A stretch of DNA of 64,000 nt from Modestobacter sp. Leaf380. GTDB lineage: Bacteria > Actinomycetota > Actinomycetes > Mycobacteriales > Geodermatophilaceae. Below are positions 53,875 to 61,296 of this stretch, one piece after another. The first letter of the stretch is position 1. The number at the start of each line of letters is the position of its first letter. Location: positions 85,012-149,011 of the forward strand of contig NZ_LMQC01000012.1 of assembly GCF_001424485.1 (NCBI RefSeq). The letters run 5' to 3'. The notes beneath the pieces were generated by a model. The model had not been told where the DNA came from, searched no databases, and saw only the letters and a list, made by a program, of their open reading frames with translations. The translations under genes were made by a program, and so were the position numbers.

Positions 53875-54076
53875 CGACCGTCACCGATTTGTGACCTGGG
53901 CTCACGACCTGCCTCACAGCGGGCCTCACGCCTGCAACCACGGGGCAACACAGGCGTCACAGCAGGACTTCTTCCGGTGGTACCCGGCCTACACGAGAAG
54001 CTCTTCAGGGGACGGCGTGTCGCGGGTCGGCGAGCGACCCGGCGGGGACTGCCAGCTGATCCACAGGTGGGCGGAT

Positions 54077-54101
54077 GTGTGACCCGACCGGTCCCGGGTA
54101 G
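54077..54101 (+). promoter_or_regulatory. Possible SigF/SigB-type promoter of the csbD-like gene
   Basis: GTGT (54077-54080), a 15-bp spacer and GGGTAG (54096-54101) resemble the actinobacterial general-stress sigma consensus GTTT-N15-17-GGGTAT. It is 38 bp upstream of the CsbD-like start, which fits the stress role of that family. Confidence 0.4.
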
Positions 54102-54139
54102 CCACGACAACGACAGTCCGCCGAGGTGAGGAGCCCGTC

Positions 54140-54310
54140 ATGAGCGCCATGGACAAGATCAAGAACAAGGCCGAAGAGCTGATCGGGCAGGGCAAGGAGG
54201 CCGCGGGCGACGCGACCGACAACCGCGACCTCAAGGCCGAGGGCCAGGCCGACCAGGCCAGCGGCAACGCCAAGCAGGCCGGCGAGAAGGTCAAGGACGT
54301 CTTCAAGTAG
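54140..54310 (+). CDS. CsbD-family stress protein
   Basis: A 56-residue protein with the CsbD pattern MDKIKNKAEELIGQGKEAAG followed by AEGQADQASGNAKQAGEKVKD. CsbD is a general-stress protein of unknown biochemical role; the sequence is largely helical and disordered-like. ATG 54140 has AGGAG 6-7 nt upstream. A hairpin terminator follows. Confidence 0.9.
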   Translation: MSAMDKIKNKAEELIGQGKEAAGDATDNRDLKAEGQADQASGNAKQAGEKVKDVFK

Positions 54311-54324
54311 GCCGTCCCGCTCTC

Positions 54325-54359
54325 GAGAGCGCCGTCCCGGACACCGGGGCGGCGCTCTC
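54325..54359. terminator. Hairpin terminator after the csbD-like gene
   Basis: A 16-bp stem (54325-54340 with 54344-54359, one G-U pair) and a 3-nt loop, 15 bases after the CsbD-like stop and before the convergent Nudix gene's stop at 54385; it can serve both. Confidence 0.85.
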
Positions 54360-54384
54360 GCGCGTGCGGGCCCCGGTCGGCAGC

Positions 54385-55146
54385 TCAGCCCAGCCGGGCC
54401 AGCAGGTCCCGGACCGCGGGCAGCAGCGGCCGATCGGCCGGGATCCAGTCCAGGGCCTCGAGGTCCTCGGCGGGGACCCACCGCAGCTCGGTGTGCTCGT
54501 GGTCGACCGGCTCACCCTCGGTGACCCGGCCCCACCACACCCGCAGGGACGACGCCCCCGGCACCCCGCCCGCGACGACGCCGTCCAAGGGCACCTCACC
54601 GAGGAACGCCTGCGGGGCGACCTGCACCCCCAGCTCCTCCTGGCACTCGCGCACGAGCGCGGCCAGCTCGTCCTCGCCGCGCTCGACCTTGCCGCCGGGG
54701 AACTCCCACAGCCCGGCCAGGGGTCCCGACCCCCGCTGCGCGACCAGCACCCGGTCGTGGTCGACGAGCGCGGCGCCGACCACCTGGACGACGTCATCGG
54801 CGCGCCGGGCGGCCGCCGCGGCGTAGAGGTCCTGGTGTGCCTGCATGGCCGCGACGACGTGCCGGCGGACCACGGTCTGGTCCAGCAGCCGACCGGGCGG
54901 TCCGGGCACCCTGTTGCGCCAGTCCAGCTGCTCCTCGACCAGGGTGCCGGCCCCGGTGGGGTGGAACGACCGGGTGTGGGTCACCGAGGCGAGCAGCCCA
55001 CCGGAGCCGCGGTACACGTCAGACCACGGCCGGACGCTGTCCACCTCGGTCAACGACCACGGCCACGGGCGCCCGAGGGTGCGGGCGACGTCGAACGCCA
55101 CGGTCAGCGGCGCCTCCACCAGCGTGGTGAATCGCAGCCGGTACAC
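54385..55146 (-). CDS. SRPBCC-Nudix fusion hydrolase
   Basis: A 253-residue two-domain protein. Residues about 1-105 look like an SRPBCC ligand-binding domain (TLVEAPLTVAFDVAR, then GAGTLVEEQLDWRN). Residues about 120-253 form a MutT-like Nudix hydrolase; the Nudix box G-x5-E-x7-R-E-x2-E-E-x-G is complete in GGKVERGEDELAALVREC plus QEELGV. It probably cleans oxidised (d)NTPs or hydrolyses another nucleoside diphosphate derivative. The join is in one open frame with no internal start of note. GTG 55146 has GGAAGG 8 nt upstream. Confidence 0.83.
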   Translation of the reverse strand: MYRLRFTTLVEAPLTVAFDVARTLGRPWPWSLTEVDSVRPWSDVYRGSGGLLASVTHTRSFHPTGAGTLVEEQLDWRNRVPGPPGRLLDQTVVRRHVVAAMQAHQDLYAAAAARRADDVVQVVGAALVDHDRVLVAQRGSGPLAGLWEFPGGKVERGEDELAALVRECQEELGVQVAPQAFLGEVPLDGVVAGGVPGASSLRVWWGRVTEGEPVDHEHTELRWVPAEDLEALDWIPADRPLLPAVRDLLARLG

Positions 55147-55181
55147 GGCCCCACCTTCCCAGACCGGGCAGGATGGGGTCC

Positions 55182-55655
55182 GTGCGCATCTCTGCCCGGG
55201 TCGACTACGCGGTGCGGGCAGCTCTCGAGCTGGCCGCCGCGAGCCCCGACGCCCTCACCTGTGACCGCATCGCCCAGTCCCAGGGCATCCCGTCGCGGTT
55301 CCTGCAGGCCATCCTCGGGGACCTCCAGCACGCCCGCCTGGTGACCAGCCAGCGTGGCCGGGACGGCGGTTACCGGCTGGCGCTGCCCGCGTCGGAGGTG
55401 TCGATCGCCCGGGTCATGCGCGTCGAACAGGGCTTCCTGGCCGAGGTGCACGGCCAGCGGCCCGAGGACTCCTCCTACCCCGGTGTCGCCCAGGACCTGA
55501 CCAGCGTGTGGGTCGCCGCCCGCGACTCCTACCGCCGGGTGCTCGAGCAGGTCACCCTCGCCGACGTCGTGGCGGGGAAGCTGCCGCCGGCGGTGGCCGA
55601 GCTCGCCGAGGTGGAGAGCGCCTGGCGGTCCTTCGGCGCCGTCCCGGTCGACTGA
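55182..55655 (+). CDS. Rrf2-family transcriptional regulator, likely sulfur/cysteine regulator
   Basis: A 157-residue Rrf2 protein with the winged helix: SARVDYAVRAALELA, IAQSQGIPSRFLQAILGDLQHARLV and SQRGRDGGYRLA. Only one cysteine (near residue 27) is present, so it lacks the three-Cys Fe-S site of IscR/NsrR. It thus resembles CymR-type regulators of cysteine metabolism. The next genes are cysC, sulfite reductase and cysH, which supports that role. GTG 55182 has CAGGAT (55169-55174) 7 nt upstream. Confidence 0.87.
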   Translation: MRISARVDYAVRAALELAAASPDALTCDRIAQSQGIPSRFLQAILGDLQHARLVTSQRGRDGGYRLALPASEVSIARVMRVEQGFLAEVHGQRPEDSSYPGVAQDLTSVWVAARDSYRRVLEQVTLADVVAGKLPPAVAELAEVESAWRSFGAVPVD

Positions 55656-55668
55656 CAGGATCGACGCC

Positions 55669-56205
55669 ATGAGTGGTGTCGCCGTCCTCCTCACCGGGCT
55701 CTCGGGCGCCGGGAAGTCCACCATCGCCGACGCCCTGGTGGCCGGCCTGACCGCCGAGGGCACCCCGGTGACCGTGCTCGACGGGGACGTCGTCCGCACG
55801 CACCTGTCCAGCGAGCTGGGCTTCAGCCGGGCCGACCGGGACCTCAACATCCGCCGGATCGGCTGGGTGGCCGGGGAGGTGGTCAGGCACGGCGGCACCG
55901 TCGTCATCGCCGCGATCGCGCCCTTCGACGAGGCCCGCGAGCAGGCCCGGGCCCTGGTGGAGGCGCACGGCCGCTTCGTGCTGGTGCACCTGTCCACGCC
56001 GCTGGAGGTCTGCGAGGCCCGCGACGTGAAGGGGCTCTACGCCAGGGCGCGCAGCGGGGAGATCCCCACCTTCACCGGCGTCAGCGACCCCTACGAGGAG
56101 CCGGTGCGTGCAGAGCTGCGGGTGGACACCTCGGTGACCCCGCTGGACGACGCGGTCGCGCAGGTCAGGGCCGCCATGGCCGGTGTGGGAGACTCGCGGG
56201 TGTGA
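55669..56205 (+). CDS. cysC: Adenylyl-sulfate kinase
   Basis: A 178-residue APS kinase: P-loop GLSGAGKST, LDGDVVRTHLSSELGFSRADRD and the conserved RDVKGLYARAR. It phosphorylates APS to PAPS. The sequence lacks CysD/CysN neighbours in this window. ATG 55669 has CAGGAT (55656-55661) 7 nt upstream, just after the Rrf2 stop, so it has its own leaderless promoter. Its stop overlaps the leader-peptide start. Confidence 0.93.
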   Translation: MSGVAVLLTGLSGAGKSTIADALVAGLTAEGTPVTVLDGDVVRTHLSSELGFSRADRDLNIRRIGWVAGEVVRHGGTVVIAAIAPFDEAREQARALVEAHGRFVLVHLSTPLEVCEARDVKGLYARARSGEIPTFTGVSDPYEEPVRAELRVDTSVTPLDDAVAQVRAAMAGVGDSRV

Positions 56206-56288
56206 CCGACTGCGGAGCGCTCCTCGTCGCGCGCCTGCACGTCGACCTGGGCCGCGTCACCAGCGCCGCCTGTCGCCCTGCCTCCTGA
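56202..56288 (+). CDS. Cysteine-containing leader peptide upstream of sulfite reductase
   Basis: A 28-residue peptide: GTG start overlapping the cysC stop (GTGTGA), with the core ARLHVDLGRVTSAACR and a final CRPAS-type end. The R-x-HVDL-x-RV-x-S-x-x-CR pattern matches actinobacterial (Ms5788A-type) leader peptides upstream of sulfur genes, which act as cysteine-responsive attenuators in mycobacteria. GAGACT (56189-56194) 7 nt upstream could give a leaderless message. The sulfite reductase gene starts 79 bp after its stop. Confidence 0.75.
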   Translation: MTDCGALLVARLHVDLGRVTSAACRPAS

Positions 56289-56367
56289 GCAGCAGCGCAC
56301 CCCTCTCCCCCGCAGCAGCGCCGGCGCCACCGCACCGCGGTCGCGCGCGCACCCCTGGAGCCCCGAC

Positions 56368-58026
56368 GTGTCGACACCCACCCGCACCAGCCGCACCCCG
56401 CAGAAGGGGCAGGGCCAGTGGGCCCTGGGCTACCGCGAGCCGCTGAACCCCAACGAGCGGATGAAGAAGGACTCCGACGGCCTGGAGGTCCGGCAGCGGA
56501 TCATCGACGTCTACTCCAAGGGCGGGTTCGACTCCATCGACCCCGGCGACCTGCGCGGCCGGATGCGCTGGATGGGCCTCTACACCCAGCGCGCCCAGGG
56601 CATCCCCGGCGGCAAGACCGCCGTGCTGGAGCCCGAGGAGCTCGAGGACCACTACTTCATGCTGCGGGTGCGCATCGACGGCGGACAGCTGTCGGCCGAG
56701 CAGCTGCGCGTGGTCGCCGGCATCTCGGTGGAGTTCGGCCGCGGCGTCGCCGACGTCACCGACCGGCAGAACGTGCAGCTGCACTGGATCCGCATCGAGG
56801 ACGTGCCCACGATCTGGGAGCGGCTGGAGGCCGTCGGGCTGTCCACCACCGAGGCCTGCGGCGACACCCCCCGCGTGGTGCTGGGCTGCCCGCTGGCCGG
56901 CGTGCTGGACGACGAGCTGCTCGACGCCACCGACGTGATCGCCGAGACGGTGGAGAAGTACGTCGGTGACCCGCAGTTCTCCAACCTGCCGCGCAAGTTC
57001 AAGTCCTCGGTGTCGGGGTGCACGCACCACTGCACCAACCACGAGATCAACGACGTCGCCTTCGTCGGCGTGCGCAACGCCGCGGGCGAGGCCGGCTACG
57101 ACCTGTGGGTCGGTGGTGGGCTGTCCACCAACCCGATGTTCGCCCAGCGGCTGGGCGTCTTCGTCCGGCCCGACCAGGTCTCGGACGTGTGGGCCGGGGT
57201 CTGCGCGGTGTTCCGCGACTACGGCTACCGGCGCTCGCGCACCCACGCCCGGATCAAGTTCCTGATCGCCGACTGGGGCACCGAGAAGTTCCGCCAGGTG
57301 CTGCAGGACGAGTACCTGCACGAGACGCTCCCCGACGGCCCGGCCCCCGAGCGCCCCGCCACCGACCAGCGCGACCACGTCGGCGTCCAGCGCCAGCGCG
57401 ACGGTCTCAACGCCGTGGGGTTCGCCCTGCACACCGGCCGGATCGGCGGGGAGCTGCTGAGCACCGTCGCCGACCTCGCCGAGGAGCACGGCCAGGGCCG
57501 CATCCGGACGACGGCGGACCAGAAGCTCGTCGTCCTCGACGTCCCCGACGACCGGGTGGAGGACCTCGTCGCGGCGCTGGCCGAGCACGACCTGCAGGTC
57601 CGGCCCAGCGTGTTCCGCCGGCAGACGATGGCCTGCACCGGCATCGAGTTCTGCAAGCTGGCGATCGTGGAGACCAAGGGCCGCGCCCGTGAGCTGACCG
57701 AGGAGCTGGAGCGCCGGCTGCCCGGCTTCGACGAACCCGTCACCATCAACGTCAACGGCTGCCCGAACTCCTGCGCCCGGTTCCAGACCGCCGACATCGG
57801 CTTCAAGGGGATGGTCGTCGGAGGTGAGGAGGGCTTCCAGGTCCACCTCGGCGGGCACCTGGGCTTCGAGTCCTCCATCGGCCGCAAGCTGCGCGGGCAC
57901 AAGGTCGCCGCCACCGACACCGCCGACTACGTCGAGCGGGTGCTGCGCGGCTACCTCGAGCACCGCGAGGAGGGCGAGCGCTTCGCCGCCTACGCCACCC
58001 GCGCGGACGAGGAGTGGCTCCGCTGA
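56368..58026 (+). CDS. sirA: Ferredoxin-dependent sulfite (or nitrite) reductase
   Basis: A 552-residue sirohaem/[4Fe-4S] reductase. The cluster ligands are C-x5-C in ACTGIEFCKLA and C-x3-C in NGCPNSCAR. The two homologous halves are visible, with DVTDRQNVQLHWI in the first. It reduces sulfite to sulfide using ferredoxin. Sulfite is favoured over nitrite because of the neighbouring cysC and cysH. GTG 56368 follows the leader peptide by 79 bp. No nasA or nitrate transporter gene is nearby. Confidence 0.93.
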   Translation: MSTPTRTSRTPQKGQGQWALGYREPLNPNERMKKDSDGLEVRQRIIDVYSKGGFDSIDPGDLRGRMRWMGLYTQRAQGIPGGKTAVLEPEELEDHYFMLRVRIDGGQLSAEQLRVVAGISVEFGRGVADVTDRQNVQLHWIRIEDVPTIWERLEAVGLSTTEACGDTPRVVLGCPLAGVLDDELLDATDVIAETVEKYVGDPQFSNLPRKFKSSVSGCTHHCTNHEINDVAFVGVRNAAGEAGYDLWVGGGLSTNPMFAQRLGVFVRPDQVSDVWAGVCAVFRDYGYRRSRTHARIKFLIADWGTEKFRQVLQDEYLHETLPDGPAPERPATDQRDHVGVQRQRDGLNAVGFALHTGRIGGELLSTVADLAEEHGQGRIRTTADQKLVVLDVPDDRVEDLVAALAEHDLQVRPSVFRRQTMACTGIEFCKLAIVETKGRARELTEELERRLPGFDEPVTINVNGCPNSCARFQTADIGFKGMVVGGEEGFQVHLGGHLGFESSIGRKLRGHKVAATDTADYVERVLRGYLEHREEGERFAAYATRADEEWLR

Positions 58027-58184
58027 CCGCCCCGGGAAGAACGCGCCAGCTGCCGCCGTTCTACTGCCCGTACTGCGGCGAGGAGACCCTCCGGCCGCGG
58101 GAGACCGAGGACGAGTGGCACTGCGGGTCCTGCCTGCGGACCTTCGCCCTGCGCACCACCGGGACAGGAGTGCAGCGACCGTGA
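58023..58184 (+). CDS. Zinc-ribbon mini-protein between sirA and cysH
   Basis: A 53-residue protein with two zinc knuckles: YCPYCGEE (C-x2-C) and WHCGSCLRTF (C-x2-C). From CTG 58023 it overlaps the sirA stop (CTGA) and has GAGGAG 8 nt upstream; a GTG at 58014 is an alternative with poor spacing. Its stop overlaps the cysH start (GTGA). It may assist the reductase complex, which is only inference. It is too small to be noticed by most length cut-offs. Confidence 0.75.
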   Translation: MTAPGRTRQLPPFYCPYCGEETLRPRETEDEWHCGSCLRTFALRTTGTGVQRP

Positions 58185-58894
58185 GCGCAACGCTGGTGGA
58201 ACCGACGCCCGAGCTGGCCGCCGAGGCCGACGCCCGCTTCGAGGGCATCGCCGACCCGGTCGAGCAGGCCCTCGCCGTGCTGCGCTGGGCCGGGGAGACC
58301 TTCGGCGACTCCTTCGCGATCACCTCCTCGATGGCCGACGGGCTGCTGGCCCACCTCGCGTCCCGGGCGCACCCCGGTGTGCAGGTCGTCTTCCTGGAGA
58401 CCGGCTACCACTTCGCCGAGACCATCGGCACCCGCGACTGGATCGCCTCGGTGATGGACGTCCGGGTGCTGTCGGTGACCGCGGAGAAGACCGTCGCCGA
58501 GCAGGACGCCGAGTTCGGTCCCGCCCTGCACGACCGCGACCCCGACCTGTGCTGCGCGATGCGCAAGGTGCAGCCGCTGGCCCGCACGCTGGCCGGCTTC
58601 GACGCCTGGGGCTCCGGCGTCCGGCGCGACGAGGCCGACACCCGTCGCGGCACCAAGGTGGTCGACTGGGACGCCAAGCGCGGCATGGTCAAGGTCAACC
58701 CGCTGGCGGCGTGGACCCAGGACGACGTCGACGGCTACGTCGCGGCGCACGGCGTCCCGGTGAACCCGCTGGTGGACATCGGCTACGCCTCGATCGGCTG
58801 CGCCCCGTGCACCCGACCCGTCGCCCCCGGCGAGGACCCCCGGGCCGGCCGCTGGGCCGGGCGCAACAAGGTGGAGTGCGGACTCCACACCTGA
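58181..58894 (+). CDS. cysH: Phosphoadenylyl/adenylyl-sulfate reductase
   Basis: A 237-residue CysH. The two-Cys CCAMRKVQP and the C-terminal CAPCTRP mark the [4Fe-4S] type, which prefers APS, while ECGLHT is the catalytic cysteine loop. It reduces APS to sulfite for the SirA enzyme. GTG 58181 overlaps the zinc-ribbon gene. The presence of cysC beside an APS-type reductase suggests a split between PAPS for sulfation and APS for assimilation. Confidence 0.93.
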   Translation: MSATLVEPTPELAAEADARFEGIADPVEQALAVLRWAGETFGDSFAITSSMADGLLAHLASRAHPGVQVVFLETGYHFAETIGTRDWIASVMDVRVLSVTAEKTVAEQDAEFGPALHDRDPDLCCAMRKVQPLARTLAGFDAWGSGVRRDEADTRRGTKVVDWDAKRGMVKVNPLAAWTQDDVDGYVAAHGVPVNPLVDIGYASIGCAPCTRPVAPGEDPRAGRWAGRNKVECGLHT

Positions 58895-58910
58895 GTGCCA
58901 GGGTGTCGTC

Positions 58911-59216
58911 ATGACGCGCCCGCAGGCCCTGCCCGCCGACGAGGTCGCCGCCGCGGTGGCCGAGCTGACCCACTGGGACGGCGACGCCCAGGGCATCTAC
59001 CGGCGGGTGGACCTGCCCTCCTTCCGCGCTGCCGTCGATGCCGTGGTGGCCATCGCCGACATCGCGGAGGAGATGGACCACCACCCCGACCTGGACCTGC
59101 GCTACGACTCGCTGCGCATCGCCGTGGTCACGCACTCGGCCGGCGGGGTCACCGACCTGGACGTCGAGCTGGCCCGCCGGGTCGACGGGCTCTTCCCCGC
59201 CGACCCGGCTGCGTGA
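58911..59216 (+). CDS. Pterin-4a-carbinolamine dehydratase family protein
   Basis: A 101-residue protein with the family motif EEMDHHPDL and a following YDSLRIAVVTHSAGG. It dehydrates 4a-hydroxytetrahydropterin and has been linked to Moco or pterin metabolism elsewhere. ATG 58911 has CAGGGT (58899-58904) 6 nt upstream, so it may be transcribed separately from cysH, 16 bp upstream. Confidence 0.88.
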   Translation: MTRPQALPADEVAAAVAELTHWDGDAQGIYRRVDLPSFRAAVDAVVAIADIAEEMDHHPDLDLRYDSLRIAVVTHSAGGVTDLDVELARRVDGLFPADPAA

Positions 59217-59231
59217 CCCCGCCGGGTCCGG

Positions 59232-61160
59232 TCAGGCCCGCCGGATGGCGACCACCGAGGACCGCGGGACCGAGCTGCCGCCGTCGGGCCAGTTGCTGGT
59301 CGGGGCCGCGAGGGTGCCGCCCTCCCCCGGGTGCTGGACCGAGGCGAACATCGTGGTCTCGGTCGCGTTGAAGAACACCCCGGTCATCTCCGAGCCGTAG
59401 ACCCCGCCGAAGACCTGCTGGGTCCGGCCGCGCTCGGGGCCGGTGACGGTCAGCCCGAGGACGGCGTCGTTCATGGTGCCCAGCACCCCGGGCGCCCCGT
59501 CGGTGGCGATCCACAGCTGACCGAGGGAGTCCACCGCCAGGTTGTCCGGACAGGCCAGCTCGCTGACCTGGTCGGGGCTGAAGGTCCCGTACCGGGCCTC
59601 GGGGGTGGTGCGGTCACCGGCCAGCAGCAGGATGTTCCAGGCGAACCGGGTGGCCGCGGCGTCCTTGCCGTCCTCGACGAGCTCGATGACGTGGCCGGCG
59701 GCGTTGGCCGAGCGCGGGTTGGCCGCGTCCTCCTGGGCCTCGGTGCGCCGGGTGTTGTTGGTCAGCGCGATGTACACGCTGCCGGTGACCGGGTTGGGCT
59801 CGATGTCCTCGGGCCGGTCCATCGGGGTGGCGCCCAGCAGCGTGGCCGCCTGCCGGGTGTGGAGCAGCACGTCGGCCTGGGTGGCGAAGCCGTTGGCCGC
59901 GGTCAGCGGGCCCTGTCCGGCCACCAGCGGCAGCCACTCCCCCGACCCGTCGGCGGCGAAGCGCGCCACGTACAGCGTGCCGGAGTCCAGCAGGTCGGCG
60001 TTGCGCCGGTCGTTGCGGTTGACCCGGTCCCGGGTGACGAACTTGTAGACGAACTCGAAGCGGGAGTCGTCCCCGGAGTAGACCGCCCAGCGGCCGTCCG
60101 CGGTCGTCGTCCCGGCCGCCGCCTCGTGCTTGAACCGGCCCATCGCGGTGCGCTTCTTGGGCGTCGCCCGCGGGTCGTACGGGTCGATCTCGACGATCCA
60201 GCCGAAGCGGTTGGGCTCGTTGGGCTCCTGGGCCAGGTCGAAGCGGGGGTAGAAGCGCTCCCACTTGCGCTCGCTGGCACCGGCGGGGATGCCGAAGCGG
60301 GCGTTCGCCTCCTTCGCGCGCGGGTCGGTCACCGCTGCCGCGTTGGCGAAGTACTGGTCGAAGTTCTCCTCCGCGGTGAGCAGCGTGCCCCACGGGGTGA
60401 CCCCGCCACCGCAGTTGTTCAGCATGCCCAGCACCGCACGCCCCGTGGGGTCCGCCGTGGTCGTGACCCGGGGGTCCCCGGCGACCGGGCCGGTGAGGGT
60501 CATCGGGGTGGTCGCGGTGACCCGGAAGTTGTCCCGGTGCGGGACGTGGCGCCAGACGCCGTCCCGGCCCTGCTCGATGCGCACCAGCGTGCCGCCGTGC
60601 GCGGCGAGCTCGATGTCGACCTGCTCGCGGGTGGGCGCGGCCGGGTCGTAGCCGCGGAACATCATCCGGCCGTCGGTGTACTCGTGGTTGACCCACAGCA
60701 GGCCCTCGGTGCCGCGCTTGGTGCCGTTGTCGTTGCGGCGCTGCGGGAAGTAGGCGGTGTAGTCGGCGTTGAAGCCGAACCGGCGCTGCTGCAAGGCGGC
60801 GGTCTGGGTGTCCACGTCGAACGGCGTCCCGCCGGGGAACACGTCGTCGCCCCAGCGGATGACGACGTCGTGGGTGTAGCCGGCCGCCACGACCGGGCTG
60901 TCGAAGGGCGCCGGGGCAGGCGGGTCGACCGGGGTGATCGGCAGCCGGAAGGCGTTGTCCCGGCCCACCGGGCCCGGGCGCCCGGCCGGTGGGGACGCCG
61001 GGGAGGGCAGGGCGGCGGCGGGGCCGGCGATCCCGGCCACCGCGGCCGCACCGCCGACCACGACGCCGACCCGGAAGAGGTCACGGCGGCTCAGCCGGCG
61101 GGCGACCAGCTGCTCGAAGGTGTCGCTGGTCGGGGAGTGCTCGGGGCGGTCGAAGTCCAT
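59232..61160 (-). CDS. phoX: PhoX-family Tat-exported alkaline phosphatase
   Basis: A 642-residue exported phosphatase of the PhoX (DUF839) family. The Tat signal has RRLSRRDLFRVG at about 21-32 and a hydrophobic AVAGIAGPAAA stretch. The beta-propeller carries LWVNHEYTDGR, LLTAEENFDQYF and RPEDIEPNPVTG, conserved Fe/Ca-site regions. It releases phosphate from monoesters outside the cell, needing the Tat system (tatB at 11 kb). ATG 61160 has GAGGAG 5 nt upstream. Confidence 0.92.
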   Translation of the reverse strand: MDFDRPEHSPTSDTFEQLVARRLSRRDLFRVGVVVGGAAAVAGIAGPAAALPSPASPPAGRPGPVGRDNAFRLPITPVDPPAPAPFDSPVVAAGYTHDVVIRWGDDVFPGGTPFDVDTQTAALQQRRFGFNADYTAYFPQRRNDNGTKRGTEGLLWVNHEYTDGRMMFRGYDPAAPTREQVDIELAAHGGTLVRIEQGRDGVWRHVPHRDNFRVTATTPMTLTGPVAGDPRVTTTADPTGRAVLGMLNNCGGGVTPWGTLLTAEENFDQYFANAAAVTDPRAKEANARFGIPAGASERKWERFYPRFDLAQEPNEPNRFGWIVEIDPYDPRATPKKRTAMGRFKHEAAAGTTTADGRWAVYSGDDSRFEFVYKFVTRDRVNRNDRRNADLLDSGTLYVARFAADGSGEWLPLVAGQGPLTAANGFATQADVLLHTRQAATLLGATPMDRPEDIEPNPVTGSVYIALTNNTRRTEAQEDAANPRSANAAGHVIELVEDGKDAAATRFAWNILLLAGDRTTPEARYGTFSPDQVSELACPDNLAVDSLGQLWIATDGAPGVLGTMNDAVLGLTVTGPERGRTQQVFGGVYGSEMTGVFFNATETTMFASVQHPGEGGTLAAPTSNWPDGGSSVPRSSVVAIRRA

Positions 61161-61236
61161 GGGTGCTCCTCGGGGCGGGGGGCGATGGCTGTCACCCGGT
61201 CGGCAGCGACGCTAAGGAGCCCGCACCGCGCAGCGG

Positions 61237-61296
61237 TGACACACAGCCGTCCCCTGGGTGAACCGGGGACCACCCGCTGTTCACCCCGCTGTGTCA
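61237..61296. repeat. Nested inverted repeats upstream of phoX
   Basis: Inner arms GGTGAAC (61257-61263) and GTTCACC (61279-61285) and outer arms TGACACACAGC (61237-61247) and GCTGTGTCA (61288-61296). GTTCACC is the core of PHO boxes, but PhoP normally binds direct repeats. The outer right arm includes the stop codon of the DUF3037 gene, so a terminator role is equally possible. Confidence 0.5.

Larger units (their letters stand above)
53709..54139. other. Intergenic region between binding-protein gene and csbD-like gene
   Basis: 431 bp without a supported gene. The left part is the leader of the minus-strand binding-protein gene. It includes an 8-bp inverted repeat GGTCTGCC/GGCAGACC (53753-53760 and 53811-53818) that could close a long stem-loop. 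Predicted promoters for both flanking genes are listed separately. The middle (53890-54060) shows several CTCAC/GTGAC words but no clear operator. Open frames here lack coding character. Confidence 0.7.

Noticed and set aside
53889-53906. CRP-like TGTGA...TCACG pair upstream of the peptide transporter operon
   Set aside because: The half-sites are 7 bp apart instead of 6 and the second half departs from TCACA; CTCAC/GTGAC words are frequent in this GC-rich region.
61257-61285. Canonical PHO box
   Set aside because: PhoP boxes are direct 11-bp repeats; only one GTTCACC unit exists on each strand, inverted. Kept as a repeat, not as a PHO box.
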